Assembly: GCA_009838635.1 (NCBI GenBank) | Contig: VXRE01000057.1 | Span: 1 to 34,750 of the forward strand | Source of the DNA: Acidimicrobiia bacterium | Lineage (GTDB): Bacteria > Actinomycetota > Acidimicrobiia > Spongiisociales > Spongiisociaceae | Length of the DNA: 34,750 nucleotides | Direction of reading: 5' to 3' | Part shown: in pieces, positions 1 through 8,352 of the stretch | Position numbering within the stretch: position 1 is the stretch's first letter | Layout of the letters: every line of letters starts with the position of its first letter | Made by a program: the position numbers and the translations under genes | The notes under the pieces: model-generated | The model's input: the letters and a program-made list of their open reading frames with translations, nothing else | The model's database searches: none | What the model was told of the DNA's origin: nothing

Positions 1-3
1 GGC

Positions 4-564
4 TTAGTCGGCGTCGCGTCCGCTTCTGTCGGGGTGGTCGCCGCCGTTGTCGTGGGCGGGGTGTTCGTCTTCGTCGGCGTGGTCGTCGTCCATGGCGTGG
101 TCGTCGTCTTCGCCATGGCCATGGCCCCCTCCACCAAAGGGTATGGGGTCGAGCAGGTCGCCCACCTCCAGCACGTTGACCCCGTCCTCTTCGGCTGCCT
201 CGATCACGTCGATGAGGCCTTCCTCCAAGCCGAGACCGTTGGCAACCACCAGGTCAGCGGTGTAGAGCAGGGCCGCCTGGCTGGACGAAATCTGGTAGTC
301 GTGAGGGTCGGCGCCCGGCGGCAGCAGCACTTCGATATCAGCATTCCCACCAACGACATTCGCTACCACGTCACCGAGGATCGTGGTTGTCGCCACCACC
401 GCCAGTCGGCCTGCCGGGGCTGTGGAGGTTGGCTCTGATACCGTTTCTGCCGCCGCCGGGCTCGAGGTGGAGCTCGGTGCAGAGTCCTCTGCGTCCGTGC
501 CACACGCTGTTGAAGCTACCGTCAGCATTAGCAACAATGAGACAGCGCGCAGCCATCGGGGCAT
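4..564 (-). CDS. ZnuA/AdcA-like metal ABC transporter substrate-binding lipoprotein, apparently truncated after the His/Asp-rich loop
   Basis: Lipoprotein signal (LTVASTACG), VVATTTILGDVVANVVGG, PPGADPHDYQISSSQ and a His-rich acidic loop; ORF stops (TAA at 4-6) before the expected C-terminal lobe. Confidence 0.75.
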   Translation of the reverse strand: MPRWLRAVSLLLMLTVASTACGTDAEDSAPSSTSSPAAAETVSEPTSTAPAGRLAVVATTTILGDVVANVVGGNADIEVLLPPGADPHDYQISSSQAALLYTADLVVANGLGLEEGLIDVIEAAEEDGVNVLEVGDLLDPIPFGGGGHGHGEDDDHAMDDDHADEDEHPAHDNGGDHPDRSGRDAD

Positions 565-603
565 GAAGACTCTTCCCCTCCCTCTCGTACCCTCAGGTAA
601 TCA

Positions 604-622
604 GATAATGATAATCAGTCTC
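604..622. promoter_or_regulatory. Fur/Zur/Mur-family operator-like box
   Basis: GATAATGATAATCAGTCTC matches 17/19 of the consensus GATAATGATAATCATTATC, about 40 bp upstream of the ZnuA-like start codon. Confidence 0.6.
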
Positions 623-684
623 ATGCAGAGAGGGCAACTCTGAGGTCGGTCCCGCCGGGGGCAGCGGCGGGCTGCGGCGCCGAA

Positions 685-1092
685 CTACGGTCCGACCAGC
701 AAGGCCACCGGTCGGAACTCGGCCACCGCGGTGGCTTCCATGCTCACTTCCCGGATCCCCAGGACGTCCACGGTGACCGTGGCGGTGACCGCCACCGTCC
801 TGGGGTCGTATCCCCTGTCGGGCCGGCAGTCACACCGGAGCAGTGTGGCGCCGTTGGCGCGGACCAGCCGGGCCGCCTCGTCGATCGCTGATCCGGTGGC
901 GCCGAACGGCCGGAATGTGACCGGCGCCGCGGCCAGAGCGCCGGCTTCGGCCGCGGCGATCACCCGGTTCCGAGCAACCAGCACCTGACCGACCGCAGTC
1001 GCGCCGGCCATGAGAACGAGCGCCAGCACGATCGCCGCGATCGCGAAGACCGTCACCGATCCGCGGTCCGTGCTGATGTGCCTGGACCTCAC
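685..1092 (-). CDS. TadE/TadG-like pilus-assembly protein (Rv3654c type)
   Basis: N-terminal DRGSVTVFAIAAIVLALVLMAGATAVGQVLVARNRVIAAAEAGALAAA; last gene of the tad cluster. Confidence 0.75.
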   Translation of the reverse strand: MRSRHISTDRGSVTVFAIAAIVLALVLMAGATAVGQVLVARNRVIAAAEAGALAAAPVTFRPFGATGSAIDEAARLVRANGATLLRCDCRPDRGYDPRTVAVTATVTVDVLGIREVSMEATAVAEFRPVALLVGP

Positions 1093-1450
1093 GTCTCGAC
1101 CCGCATCTCGGTGGTCGACTCGAGCGGTATCCGCAACCCGCCGAGCGCCGCCAGCAGGACATGGTCAACCGCCACGGTCACCCGGGCGGGCCGGCCCACC
1201 ACCGGCGGGCGTCGGACGGTGATCCGGGCCCGGCCCGCCAACTCCGGGCCGAGCGCACGGCGGGTTGCCTCGATCGCGCGGGCGGGATCGGGCGAGGTGG
1301 CAGCCACCCTCGCCCCCTCCCGCCCCGCGGCGGTCAGTTGGAGCGCCGTCTTCGCCACCACGGTCACCTCGGCGATCGCCAGGACCAGCAAGAGGATCAG
1401 CGGGATGACCAGGGCGAACTCCACAGTGGAAGAGCCCCGTTCGCGCCTCA
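1089..1450 (-). CDS. TadE-like pilus-assembly protein
   Basis: ERGSSTVEFALVIPLILLLVLAIAEVTVVAKTALQLTAAGREGARVAA is a TadE motif. The ORF runs to 1715 but the upstream part overlaps the pilin gene; start is approximate. Confidence 0.75.
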
Positions 1451-1648
1451 GCCCAGCAGCCCGATGATGTGCTTGGTCACGGAGCCGAAGAACTTGCCGA
1501 TGAGGCTGGTCTTGTTGATCCAGTTCAGGAGCAACGAAGCCATACCGGCCGCGCACATCCCCACCAGGGTGTACTCGACGGTGGCCTGACCTTCCTCGCC
1601 GCCGACGGCCCGGGTCGCCCGACGGACGAGGTTGATGATTGAACTCAT
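1448..1648 (-). CDS. Flp/DUF4244-like pilin subunit
   Basis: 66 aa, EEGQATVEYTLVGMCAAGMASLLLNWI: type IVb pilin-like GQATVEY processing region and hydrophobic helix. Confidence 0.8.
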   Translation of the reverse strand: MSSIINLVRRATRAVGGEEGQATVEYTLVGMCAAGMASLLLNWINKTSLIGKFFGSVTKHIIGLLG

Positions 1649-1716
1649 GATGAGTCTCCTTTCTCCCGCGTTGGCGGGTCTGCCGGCATCCGGCCGGTCC
1701 GGGGGGAAGTGACATT

Positions 1717-2358
1717 TCAGAACGACATGATGGGGTCGAGGAGCCGCGCCAGCGAGGGCAACACCAGCGGACCGATCATCAGGATGAGCAGGCCGGGAAG
1801 CATCAGGAGGGTGAGCGGCAGCATCATCCTCACCGGTAGCCGGCGTGCCTTCTCGACGGCCGAGGAACGGGCCGCCTCCCGGTATTCGGTGACAAGCGCG
1901 GTCAGGGTGAGCTCGAGCGGCGAACCCGATAGATGCGCCGCGCCTATCTGGCGGAACAGCCGGCCGCCGGTGCCGGTGGCATTCATCAGCGATGGGGTGA
2001 GGCCGCCCTTCACGGCATGACGGAGGACACTGTCGACCTCCTGACCCAGCGACGAGGCGAGGCTCTCGCGGGCCAGCGCCAGCGCCCCGGCCGGCGACAG
2101 GCCCCCCGAGAGACCGATCAGCATGGAGTGGGTCAGCAGCTCCAACTCTCCATCCGCCCGGCGGCGGGCTAGGCGCTCGGAACGGAGTGACCGGCGCCGG
2201 CGGAGCGAGTACCAGACCAGGCCGAGGCTGGCACCGGCCAGCGGGTTGGCCAGCCCGATGGCGACGCCGCTCGCAGCGATGAGGCGTACGCCGACCGGCC
2301 GCATGGCGGTCATGACGTACACCACGACTGCGGCGGAGACCATCGTGAAGGGGCTCAT
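1717..2358 (-). CDS. Type II secretion F-domain protein TadC-like
   Basis: Start placed at MSPFTMVS; T2SF-like GGLSPAGALALARE and hydrophobic C-terminus LLMLPGLLILMIGPLVLP; overlaps the upstream tadB-like gene by 4 nt. Confidence 0.8.
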   Translation of the reverse strand: MSPFTMVSAAVVVYVMTAMRPVGVRLIAASGVAIGLANPLAGASLGLVWYSLRRRRSLRSERLARRRADGELELLTHSMLIGLSGGLSPAGALALARESLASSLGQEVDSVLRHAVKGGLTPSLMNATGTGGRLFRQIGAAHLSGSPLELTLTALVTEYREAARSSAVEKARRLPVRMMLPLTLLMLPGLLILMIGPLVLPSLARLLDPIMSF

Positions 2359-3041
2359 GACAGCTTCCTCCCCAGAAGCAGGGTCACGGAAGCGCCGCCG
2401 ACGAGAAGCACGACCCCGATGCCGACCAGGATGGGGCCGACACTCCCCATCGACATCAGGTCCGAAAGCGTTCCGGAGGCTGCCGCGGCCAGCAACCCTC
2501 CTACGGGGAGCACGGTCAGCACCGCAACAGACGCCCGGGCGGCCGAGCCTGCCGCCCTCATCTCGCGCTGGAGTTCGATACGGTCGGCTTGGATGCCGGC
2601 CAGAGTGGCGAAGGCCGCCGACACCCGGCCCCCGCTCTCGGCGCCGATCCGCACCGCGGCTCCGACCAGGCGACCGGTTCCCCGCAGCGCCTCGGACGCC
2701 GCTCCTGCCACTTCGAGCATGGGGCGCCCGGACCGGCAGAGGCGGGCCATCCGGGCCAGGTCGAGGTCGGGCGCACGAGTGCCGGCATCGACTAGCGCCT
2801 GGCGGAGGCTCCTTCCCGCCCGTAGCTCGGCGCTCACAGCCTGCAGGTAGGCGACCTCCTGGTAGGGGTCGGGTCGGCTCTGTCGGAGGGCCAACCAGAT
2901 ACCGGCGGCGATCCCCGCCAGGCCGGCCCACCACGGCAACACCGCCGCGGCTCCCAAGGCCAGCGGCTCCCACCAGCGCCGGGGCCGGAGCGCCACGCCG
3001 ATCGCCACCAGTCCGAGGATCAGCATGCCGTCTCCCGGCAC
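2355..3041 (-). CDS. Type II secretion F-domain protein TadB-like
   Basis: 228 aa; LRAGRSLRQALVDAG, RIGAESGGRVSAAFATLAGIQADRIELQREMRAAGSAARASV, terminal TM helix. Confidence 0.8.
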   Translation of the reverse strand: MPGDGMLILGLVAIGVALRPRRWWEPLALGAAAVLPWWAGLAGIAAGIWLALRQSRPDPYQEVAYLQAVSAELRAGRSLRQALVDAGTRAPDLDLARMARLCRSGRPMLEVAGAASEALRGTGRLVGAAVRIGAESGGRVSAAFATLAGIQADRIELQREMRAAGSAARASVAVLTVLPVGGLLAAAASGTLSDLMSMGSVGPILVGIGVVLLVGGASVTLLLGRKLS

Positions 3042-4084
3042 CCGTCGAGTCCGACCTCGGCGATCGTCTCCACCCGGCGGCTGGCGTTCCTGCGGCTCAG
3101 GTGCACCACCAGGTCGACCGCGGAGCGGAGTTGGCGCCGGATGGCGGTCTCTCCCACCCCTTCACTCCCGGTCAGAGCCAACGTCTCGATCCGCCAGAGG
3201 GCGTCCTCGGGTCCGTTGGCGTGGACGGTCGACAGGCTCCCGTCGTGGCCGGTGTTCATGGCCGAGATCATGTCTAGGGCTTCGGCGCCTCGTACCTCCC
3301 CCACGATGATGCGGTCCGGCCGGAGGCGGAGAGCGGTACGTACCAGGTCGGCCAGGGTGACCCGTCCGCGGCCCTCGGCGTTAGGAGGGCGGGCTTCGAG
3401 CCGGACCACATGACCGGCGAAGTTCAACTCAGCGGCGTCTTCGATAGTGACGATCCGCTCGCCGACCGGCACCGTCGCCGCCAGGGCGTTCAGCAAGGTC
3501 GTCTTTCCGGTGCCGGTCCCGCCGCTGACCACAATGTTCCTCCGGTCGATCACGGCCTGTTCGAGCACCATGCGCTGGGCATCGGTCATCGAACCCCAAT
3601 CGACGAAGGTGTCCAGGTTGGGAGCCACGGCGGTAAAGCGGCGGATGGCAACAATCGGCCCCCCGACCGAAACCGGCGGGACGATGGCGTGCAGGCGGCT
3701 CCCGTCGGGGAGGCGGGCGCTCACCAGAGGACTGGCCCGGTCCAGGCGCAGGCCCAACGGGGCGATGGTGCGTTCGACGGCAGCCAGGACCGCCGCGTCG
3801 TCGGCGAAGGTGACATCCGTGTGTTCCAGGACCCCTAGACGCTCCACCCAGACCTCGTCGGGGCCGTTGACGAACACGTCCGATACGGCGGGGTCCCGGA
3901 AGAGCGGCTCGATCGGGCCCATCCCCACGAGGGTGTCCACCACCACATCCACTATCCCGGGGGATGCCAGCGGCGACTCGACGGACATGATCCTCCGCAC
4001 TTCGGCCTCGGCCTGGTCCCGGCTCAACTCGACATCCGACTCGAGCACGCGCCGGAGGACGCGTTCGACTACTGCCATCGCCAT
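3020..4084 (-). CDS. CpaF/TadA family secretion ATPase
   Basis: VSGGTGTGKTTLLNAL (Walker A), RIVTIEDAAEL, RPDRIIVGEVRGAEALDMISAMNTGHDGSLSTVHAN; start at MAMAVVERVL. Confidence 0.95.
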   Translation of the reverse strand: MAMAVVERVLRRVLESDVELSRDQAEAEVRRIMSVESPLASPGIVDVVVDTLVGMGPIEPLFRDPAVSDVFVNGPDEVWVERLGVLEHTDVTFADDAAVLAAVERTIAPLGLRLDRASPLVSARLPDGSRLHAIVPPVSVGGPIVAIRRFTAVAPNLDTFVDWGSMTDAQRMVLEQAVIDRRNIVVSGGTGTGKTTLLNALAATVPVGERIVTIEDAAELNFAGHVVRLEARPPNAEGRGRVTLADLVRTALRLRPDRIIVGEVRGAEALDMISAMNTGHDGSLSTVHANGPEDALWRIETLALTGSEGVGETAIRRQLRSAVDLVVHLSRRNASRRVETIAEVGLDGCRETAC

Positions 4085-4599
4085 CTCCAGGCCGGCGCCC
4101 AAGACCGCAACCACCTGCCGGTGGGGGTCTGGCAAGCCGGCACGGAGTTGAAGGCGGAGCGGGAAGGAGCGTCGACAACGGGCCCCGGCCCGGGCTCCAC
4201 GCGGCCGATTCCGGTACGCACCCACACCCGCGGCGGGACCCGGGTGTCGACACCGGGGATGAGGGGCGCGACCCGGACGAACGGCATACCGTCGACGGGG
4301 GTGCGGGTCCGGACCACCACGCACGGCCAGGACCCGACCAGGGCGTAGACCACCTCCATGGCTGCCGGGATAGCCACCCCGCCGTGCGGTAGAACCGCCA
4401 GTCCCTTCCGGGAGGGGACCAGCTCGGCCAGGGTGGGGCCGTCCTCCACCAGGTCGGCCAGGGTCCGGCGACCGGGCAGGGGAATCCCCTCCGGATCGAG
4501 GTCGATCACGAGCGCCGTGCGGTGGAAGGACGCCAGCGCGAGCGGCGCCAGCATCCCGAGCACATCGTCGTGAAGGGTGTGGACAGCCAGGGCTACCAT
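4069..4599 (-). CDS. CpaE/Rv3660c-like MinD-superfamily protein, short and lacking Walker A
   Basis: Position directly upstream of cpaF; MVALAVHTLHDDVLGMLAPLALASFHRTALVIDLDPEG aligns with the start of a MinD fold. Confidence 0.6.
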   Translation of the reverse strand: MVALAVHTLHDDVLGMLAPLALASFHRTALVIDLDPEGIPLPGRRTLADLVEDGPTLAELVPSRKGLAVLPHGGVAIPAAMEVVYALVGSWPCVVVRTRTPVDGMPFVRVAPLIPGVDTRVPPRVWVRTGIGRVEPGPGPVVDAPSRSAFNSVPACQTPTGRWLRSWAPAWRWRWQ

Positions 4600-4780
4600 G
4601 CCCTCGGTCCCTGCTGCCGCCCGACCCGGCGCCGTAATGGATATTGGTTAGCATTAGTGAACATATGGCTAACGTATCCAACTTTGGGCAGCTTGGTAAC
4701 CCCTTTCTTTTCGCGTTCTCGCGGACCGATCCGGGTCGCGAAGGCCCTAAGGCTCCCGGATCGCCCCGCCCTCCCGTAAG

Positions 4781-5587
4781 ATGGGTGATGTGAGAACGGG
4801 TGTCGCCTTCTTCGATCTCGACAAGACGATCATTGCCAAGTCGTCCACCCTGGCGTTCGCCCGGCCCCTCCATAAGGCCGGTCTGCTCCGGAGACGGACA
4901 CTGCTCAGAGCGGCGACGGCCCAGGCCGTCTACGGGATGGCCGGAGCGGATCAGGAGAAGCTGGACCAGCTCCGTGACCGGCTGGTGAGCCTGACCAAGG
5001 GCGTGGAGGCTTCCCGCATCCGGGAACTGGTCGAGGAGACCATCGACGAGGTGGTGGCGCCCCTGGTCTACGAGGAGGCGCTCGACCTGATGGACGAGCA
5101 CCGCCGGGCGGGCCGGGAGGTCGTCATCATGTCCATCTCCCCCGAGGAGGTGGCCCGACCGCTGGCCTCGCACCTCGGGGTCGACCATGTCATCGCTACC
5201 CGCTCAACCGTCGACGAAGAGGGCTGTTATGCCGGCGAGTTGGCTTTCTACGCCAGCGGAACGGCCAAGGCCGAGGCGATCCGGCGGCTGGCCGAGGAAT
5301 GGCGGATCGACCTCGACCGGTGCTACGCCTACTCGGACAGCGCCACCGACCTTCCCATGCTGGAGGCGGTGGGCCATCCGGTGGCGGTCAACCCGGACCG
5401 CGCCCTGCGGGAGGTCGCAGCCGAGCGTGGCTGGCCGGTGGCCGAGTTCGACAGTCCGGTGAACCTGCGGAGCCGTCTCCAGACCCTGGCCCGGCCGGCG
5501 CCGCTGGTGTCCGGTACCGTTGTCGCCACCGCCATAGCCGGCGCCGTGACGCTGTGGGCATTGAAGGCCCGGCAGCGGGCGACGTGA
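4781..5587 (+). CDS. HAD-superfamily hydrolase, subfamily IB (SerB-like; Rv3661 type)
   Basis: AFFDLDKTIIAKSS, EVVIMSISPEEV, CYAYSDSATDLPMLEAVGHPVAVNPD; adjacent to and divergent from the tad locus. Confidence 0.9.
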   Translation: MGDVRTGVAFFDLDKTIIAKSSTLAFARPLHKAGLLRRRTLLRAATAQAVYGMAGADQEKLDQLRDRLVSLTKGVEASRIRELVEETIDEVVAPLVYEEALDLMDEHRRAGREVVIMSISPEEVARPLASHLGVDHVIATRSTVDEEGCYAGELAFYASGTAKAEAIRRLAEEWRIDLDRCYAYSDSATDLPMLEAVGHPVAVNPDRALREVAAERGWPVAEFDSPVNLRSRLQTLARPAPLVSGTVVATAIAGAVTLWALKARQRAT

Positions 5588-5669
5588 CCGGCGCCCGGCT
5601 GAAGCGCTGACTGGGCGCCGGCGATGGCGCATGCCCTGCCCGGCCGCGACGGCGCGATCGTGCGGTGCG

Positions 5670-6575
5670 ATGAGCCCTAACGCCCGCCGGATCCTCTCCT
5701 TTCTCGGGATACTGGCCGTCCTCGTGGTGATGTGGGAGGGCTACAAGTGGATGGGAACCGCGACCGGTGGTGTCTGGCCGGGCACCGGAATCGGCCTACC
5801 GGTGCGCACCAACGAGCGTTCCATGCCCCACACGTGGGACATCGTGATCGCCCTCCTCCGCCCGGCGCGGCGGGGGGGCGAGATGCTCCTCCTCGTCCTC
5901 CTCCGGGCCGCTCTCTTCACCTGGCGTTCGGCACTCCTCGGGTTCCTCCTCGGTAGCGCGGTGGGTTTCGGCCTCGGGGTGCTGTTCGTGCGATCCGCCC
6001 TTGCCGAGCGCGGTCTCATGCCACACGTGGTCGCTTCCCAGACGGTTCCCATCCTGGCCATCGCTCCGATCCTCGTGGTCTGGGCCGGTCGCCTGAACGT
6101 CACTCGGTGGCTGGTCGTCGCGGTGGTCTCCGCCTACCTGGCCTTCTTCCCGGTCGCCATCAACACCCTGCGCGGGCTGCGCAGCCCGGATGCCTCCGCC
6201 TCGGAGTTGATGCGGTCCTACGCGGCCACCCCGAACCAGGTGCTCTGGAAGCTCCAGGTGCCGGCGGCCCTGCCCTACCTGTTTCCGGCCCTGAAGATCG
6301 CGGCCACCGCCTCGATCATCGGCGCCATCGTCGGCGAGCTCCCCGCCAGCATGCCCGACGGGCTGGGTAGGGCCATACTGAACTTCGCCGCGGCCTTCTC
6401 GGCGGCGCCGGAGAAGCTCTTCGCCTCGATCCTCGTCGCGTCGCTGGTGGGTATCGGATTCGTGGGCATCGTCGTCCTCGCCGAGAGACTGCTGATACCG
6501 CCATCCCGGCGGCTGGAAGACATCAGCGAGGCCGCAGGTCCGCGGGGTCGGAACCTGAAGGAGGTGGTCGCATGA
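5670..6575 (+). CDS. ABC transporter permease (NitT/TauT/THI5-type)
   Basis: BPD_transp-like loop MRSYAATPNQVLWKLQVPAALPYLFPALKIAATASIIGAIVGE; likely start at MSPNARRI. Confidence 0.9.
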   Translation: MSPNARRILSFLGILAVLVVMWEGYKWMGTATGGVWPGTGIGLPVRTNERSMPHTWDIVIALLRPARRGGEMLLLVLLRAALFTWRSALLGFLLGSAVGFGLGVLFVRSALAERGLMPHVVASQTVPILAIAPILVVWAGRLNVTRWLVVAVVSAYLAFFPVAINTLRGLRSPDASASELMRSYAATPNQVLWKLQVPAALPYLFPALKIAATASIIGAIVGELPASMPDGLGRAILNFAAAFSAAPEKLFASILVASLVGIGFVGIVVLAERLLIPPSRRLEDISEAAGPRGRNLKEVVA

Positions 6576-7345
6576 GCGCGCTCTCGCTACGCGGGGTCGA
6601 AAAGGTGTTCAACCCCGGTTCCGACCAGGAGGTTCGGGCGGTCCATGGGATCGACCTGCAGGTGGAGAAAGGGGAGTTCATCTCCGTCATCGGACCTTCC
6701 GGGTGTGGGAAGTCGACCCTCCTGCGCCTGATCGGGGATCTCACCCCGCCCTCCGCCGGCACGGTGTCCGTCAACGGCAAGACCCCCGCCAAGGCGCGCC
6801 TCGACCGTGACTACGGCATGGTGTTCCAGTCGGCCACGCTGCTGGAGTGGAGGAGGGTCCAGGCCAACGTGGAACTGCCTCTGGAGATCATGGGGATGGA
6901 CGCAGCTGAGCGTTCGCGGCAGGCAGCCGCCATGCTGGAGCTGGTCCAACTCGACCGGTTCGCCAACCATTACCCGTGGCAGTTGTCCGGAGGGATGCAG
7001 CAACGGGTGGCCATCGCAAGGGCCTTGGCCTTCAAGCCCTCCATCCTCCTGATGGACGAGCCGTTCGGAGCCCTGGACGAGATGACCCGCGAGCGGATGC
7101 AATCGGAGTTGCTCCGCATCCGGGCCGAGACCGGGACGACCGTGGTATTCGTCACCCATTCCATCCCGGAGGCGGTGTTCCTGTCCACGCGCGTCGTCAT
7201 CATGTCGTCCCGTCCCGGGACCATCACGCAGGTGGTGGACATAGACCTCCCGGAGCCGCGGTCCGACGAAACGCGTGAGGAACAGCGCTTCTTCGAACTG
7301 CTCACCGGCGTCCGCGAGGGGCTGAGAGCGGTGGAGGGCTCTTGA
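6572..7345 (+). CDS. ABC transporter ATP-binding protein
   Basis: Walker A GPSGCGKSTLL, signature LSGGMQQRVAIARALA, Walker B ILLMDEPFGALD. Confidence 0.97.
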   Translation: MSALSLRGVEKVFNPGSDQEVRAVHGIDLQVEKGEFISVIGPSGCGKSTLLRLIGDLTPPSAGTVSVNGKTPAKARLDRDYGMVFQSATLLEWRRVQANVELPLEIMGMDAAERSRQAAAMLELVQLDRFANHYPWQLSGGMQQRVAIARALAFKPSILLMDEPFGALDEMTRERMQSELLRIRAETGTTVVFVTHSIPEAVFLSTRVVIMSSRPGTITQVVDIDLPEPRSDETREEQRFFELLTGVREGLRAVEGS

Positions 7346-8130
7346 CCTACCGGGCGGAGTTCCTCAGGAGGCTCTACTTCCGGCTTCCCGCCATCGGGAT
7401 ATTCGTCGGCGGGCTGATCGTGTGGGAAGGCATGGTCAGGATCTTCGACATCAAGGGCTTCATCCTGCCGGCGCCCACGGCGATCGCCGCCACCTTCGCC
7501 ACCGAGACCTCCGACCTGCTCGCCGCCGGGGCAGGCACGTTCTCCACCGCGCTGGCCGGCCTGCTGCTGGGCGGCTTTGTCGCGGTCTTTACAGCCCTGG
7601 CGGCCGCGCGGTGGCGCTTCGTGCGTGACGGCGCCCTTCCCTTTGCGATCGCGGCCAACTCCACGCCGATCGTGGTGCTGGCGCCGATCGCCAACTCCTG
7701 GTTCGGACTCCGTAGCCCGCTCGGCTCGATCTTCGTCGTCGCGATCCTGGTGTTCTTTCCAGTCATGATCAACCTCGTCCGCGGGCTCCTATCGGTCGAG
7801 GCTTCCGAAATAGAGCTAATGGAGTCCTACGCGGCCGGTCGGCTGGCCACCCTTTGGAAGCTGCAATTCCCGCATGCAACCCCGTACCTGTTCTCCGCGC
7901 TGAAGGTCGCCGCCGCGCTCAGCCTCATCGGCGCCATCGTCAAGGAGTTCTTCGGGGGCTCCCAGGAACGGCTCGGCCAGTACATCACCACCAAGGCGGG
8001 ACTGCTGCAGTTCGAGGAGGCCTGGGCCGCCATCGTGCTGGCTTCCCTGTTCGGCATAGCTCTATACAACATCGTGGTGTTGATCGAGCGGCGGGTCATC
8101 CCCTGGCACGTGTCGGTGCGCAATGCTTGA
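7342..8130 (+). CDS. ABC transporter permease (second, NitT/TauT/THI5-type)
   Basis: TTG start overlapping the ATPase stop; MESYAAGRLATLWKLQFPHATPYLFSALKVAAALSLIGAIVKEFFG. Confidence 0.9.
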   Translation: MTYRAEFLRRLYFRLPAIGIFVGGLIVWEGMVRIFDIKGFILPAPTAIAATFATETSDLLAAGAGTFSTALAGLLLGGFVAVFTALAAARWRFVRDGALPFAIAANSTPIVVLAPIANSWFGLRSPLGSIFVVAILVFFPVMINLVRGLLSVEASEIELMESYAAGRLATLWKLQFPHATPYLFSALKVAAALSLIGAIVKEFFGGSQERLGQYITTKAGLLQFEEAWAAIVLASLFGIALYNIVVLIERRVIPWHVSVRNA

Positions 8131-8352
8131 TCCATGGGCAGGCGGGCCGGTAGCCGCCAGATAAATCCCTCTCTGCGGGTAGCGTCGCCTACTACACCAT
8201 CTATCCTTAGTTGTTTCCCCAAAGGCGACTATTCGGAACTCCCGTAGCCGAGTTGCAGCGCATTGGCCCACTCGAGGGAAGGGAGCGGGCTTGTTGCACA
8301 GGCGACGGCAGTTTGCGATACGGGGTACACGAGCAATCTGAAGGGAGCCACA

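Noticed and set aside
2123-3277. 384-aa plus-strand Arg/Pro-rich ORF across tadB/tadC
   Set aside because: Arg/Pro-rich shadow of the TadB/TadC frames.
8131-8352. Possible TPP riboswitch upstream of the THI5-like SBP
   Set aside because: No CTGAGA/thi-box core or matching P4/P5 arm was found.
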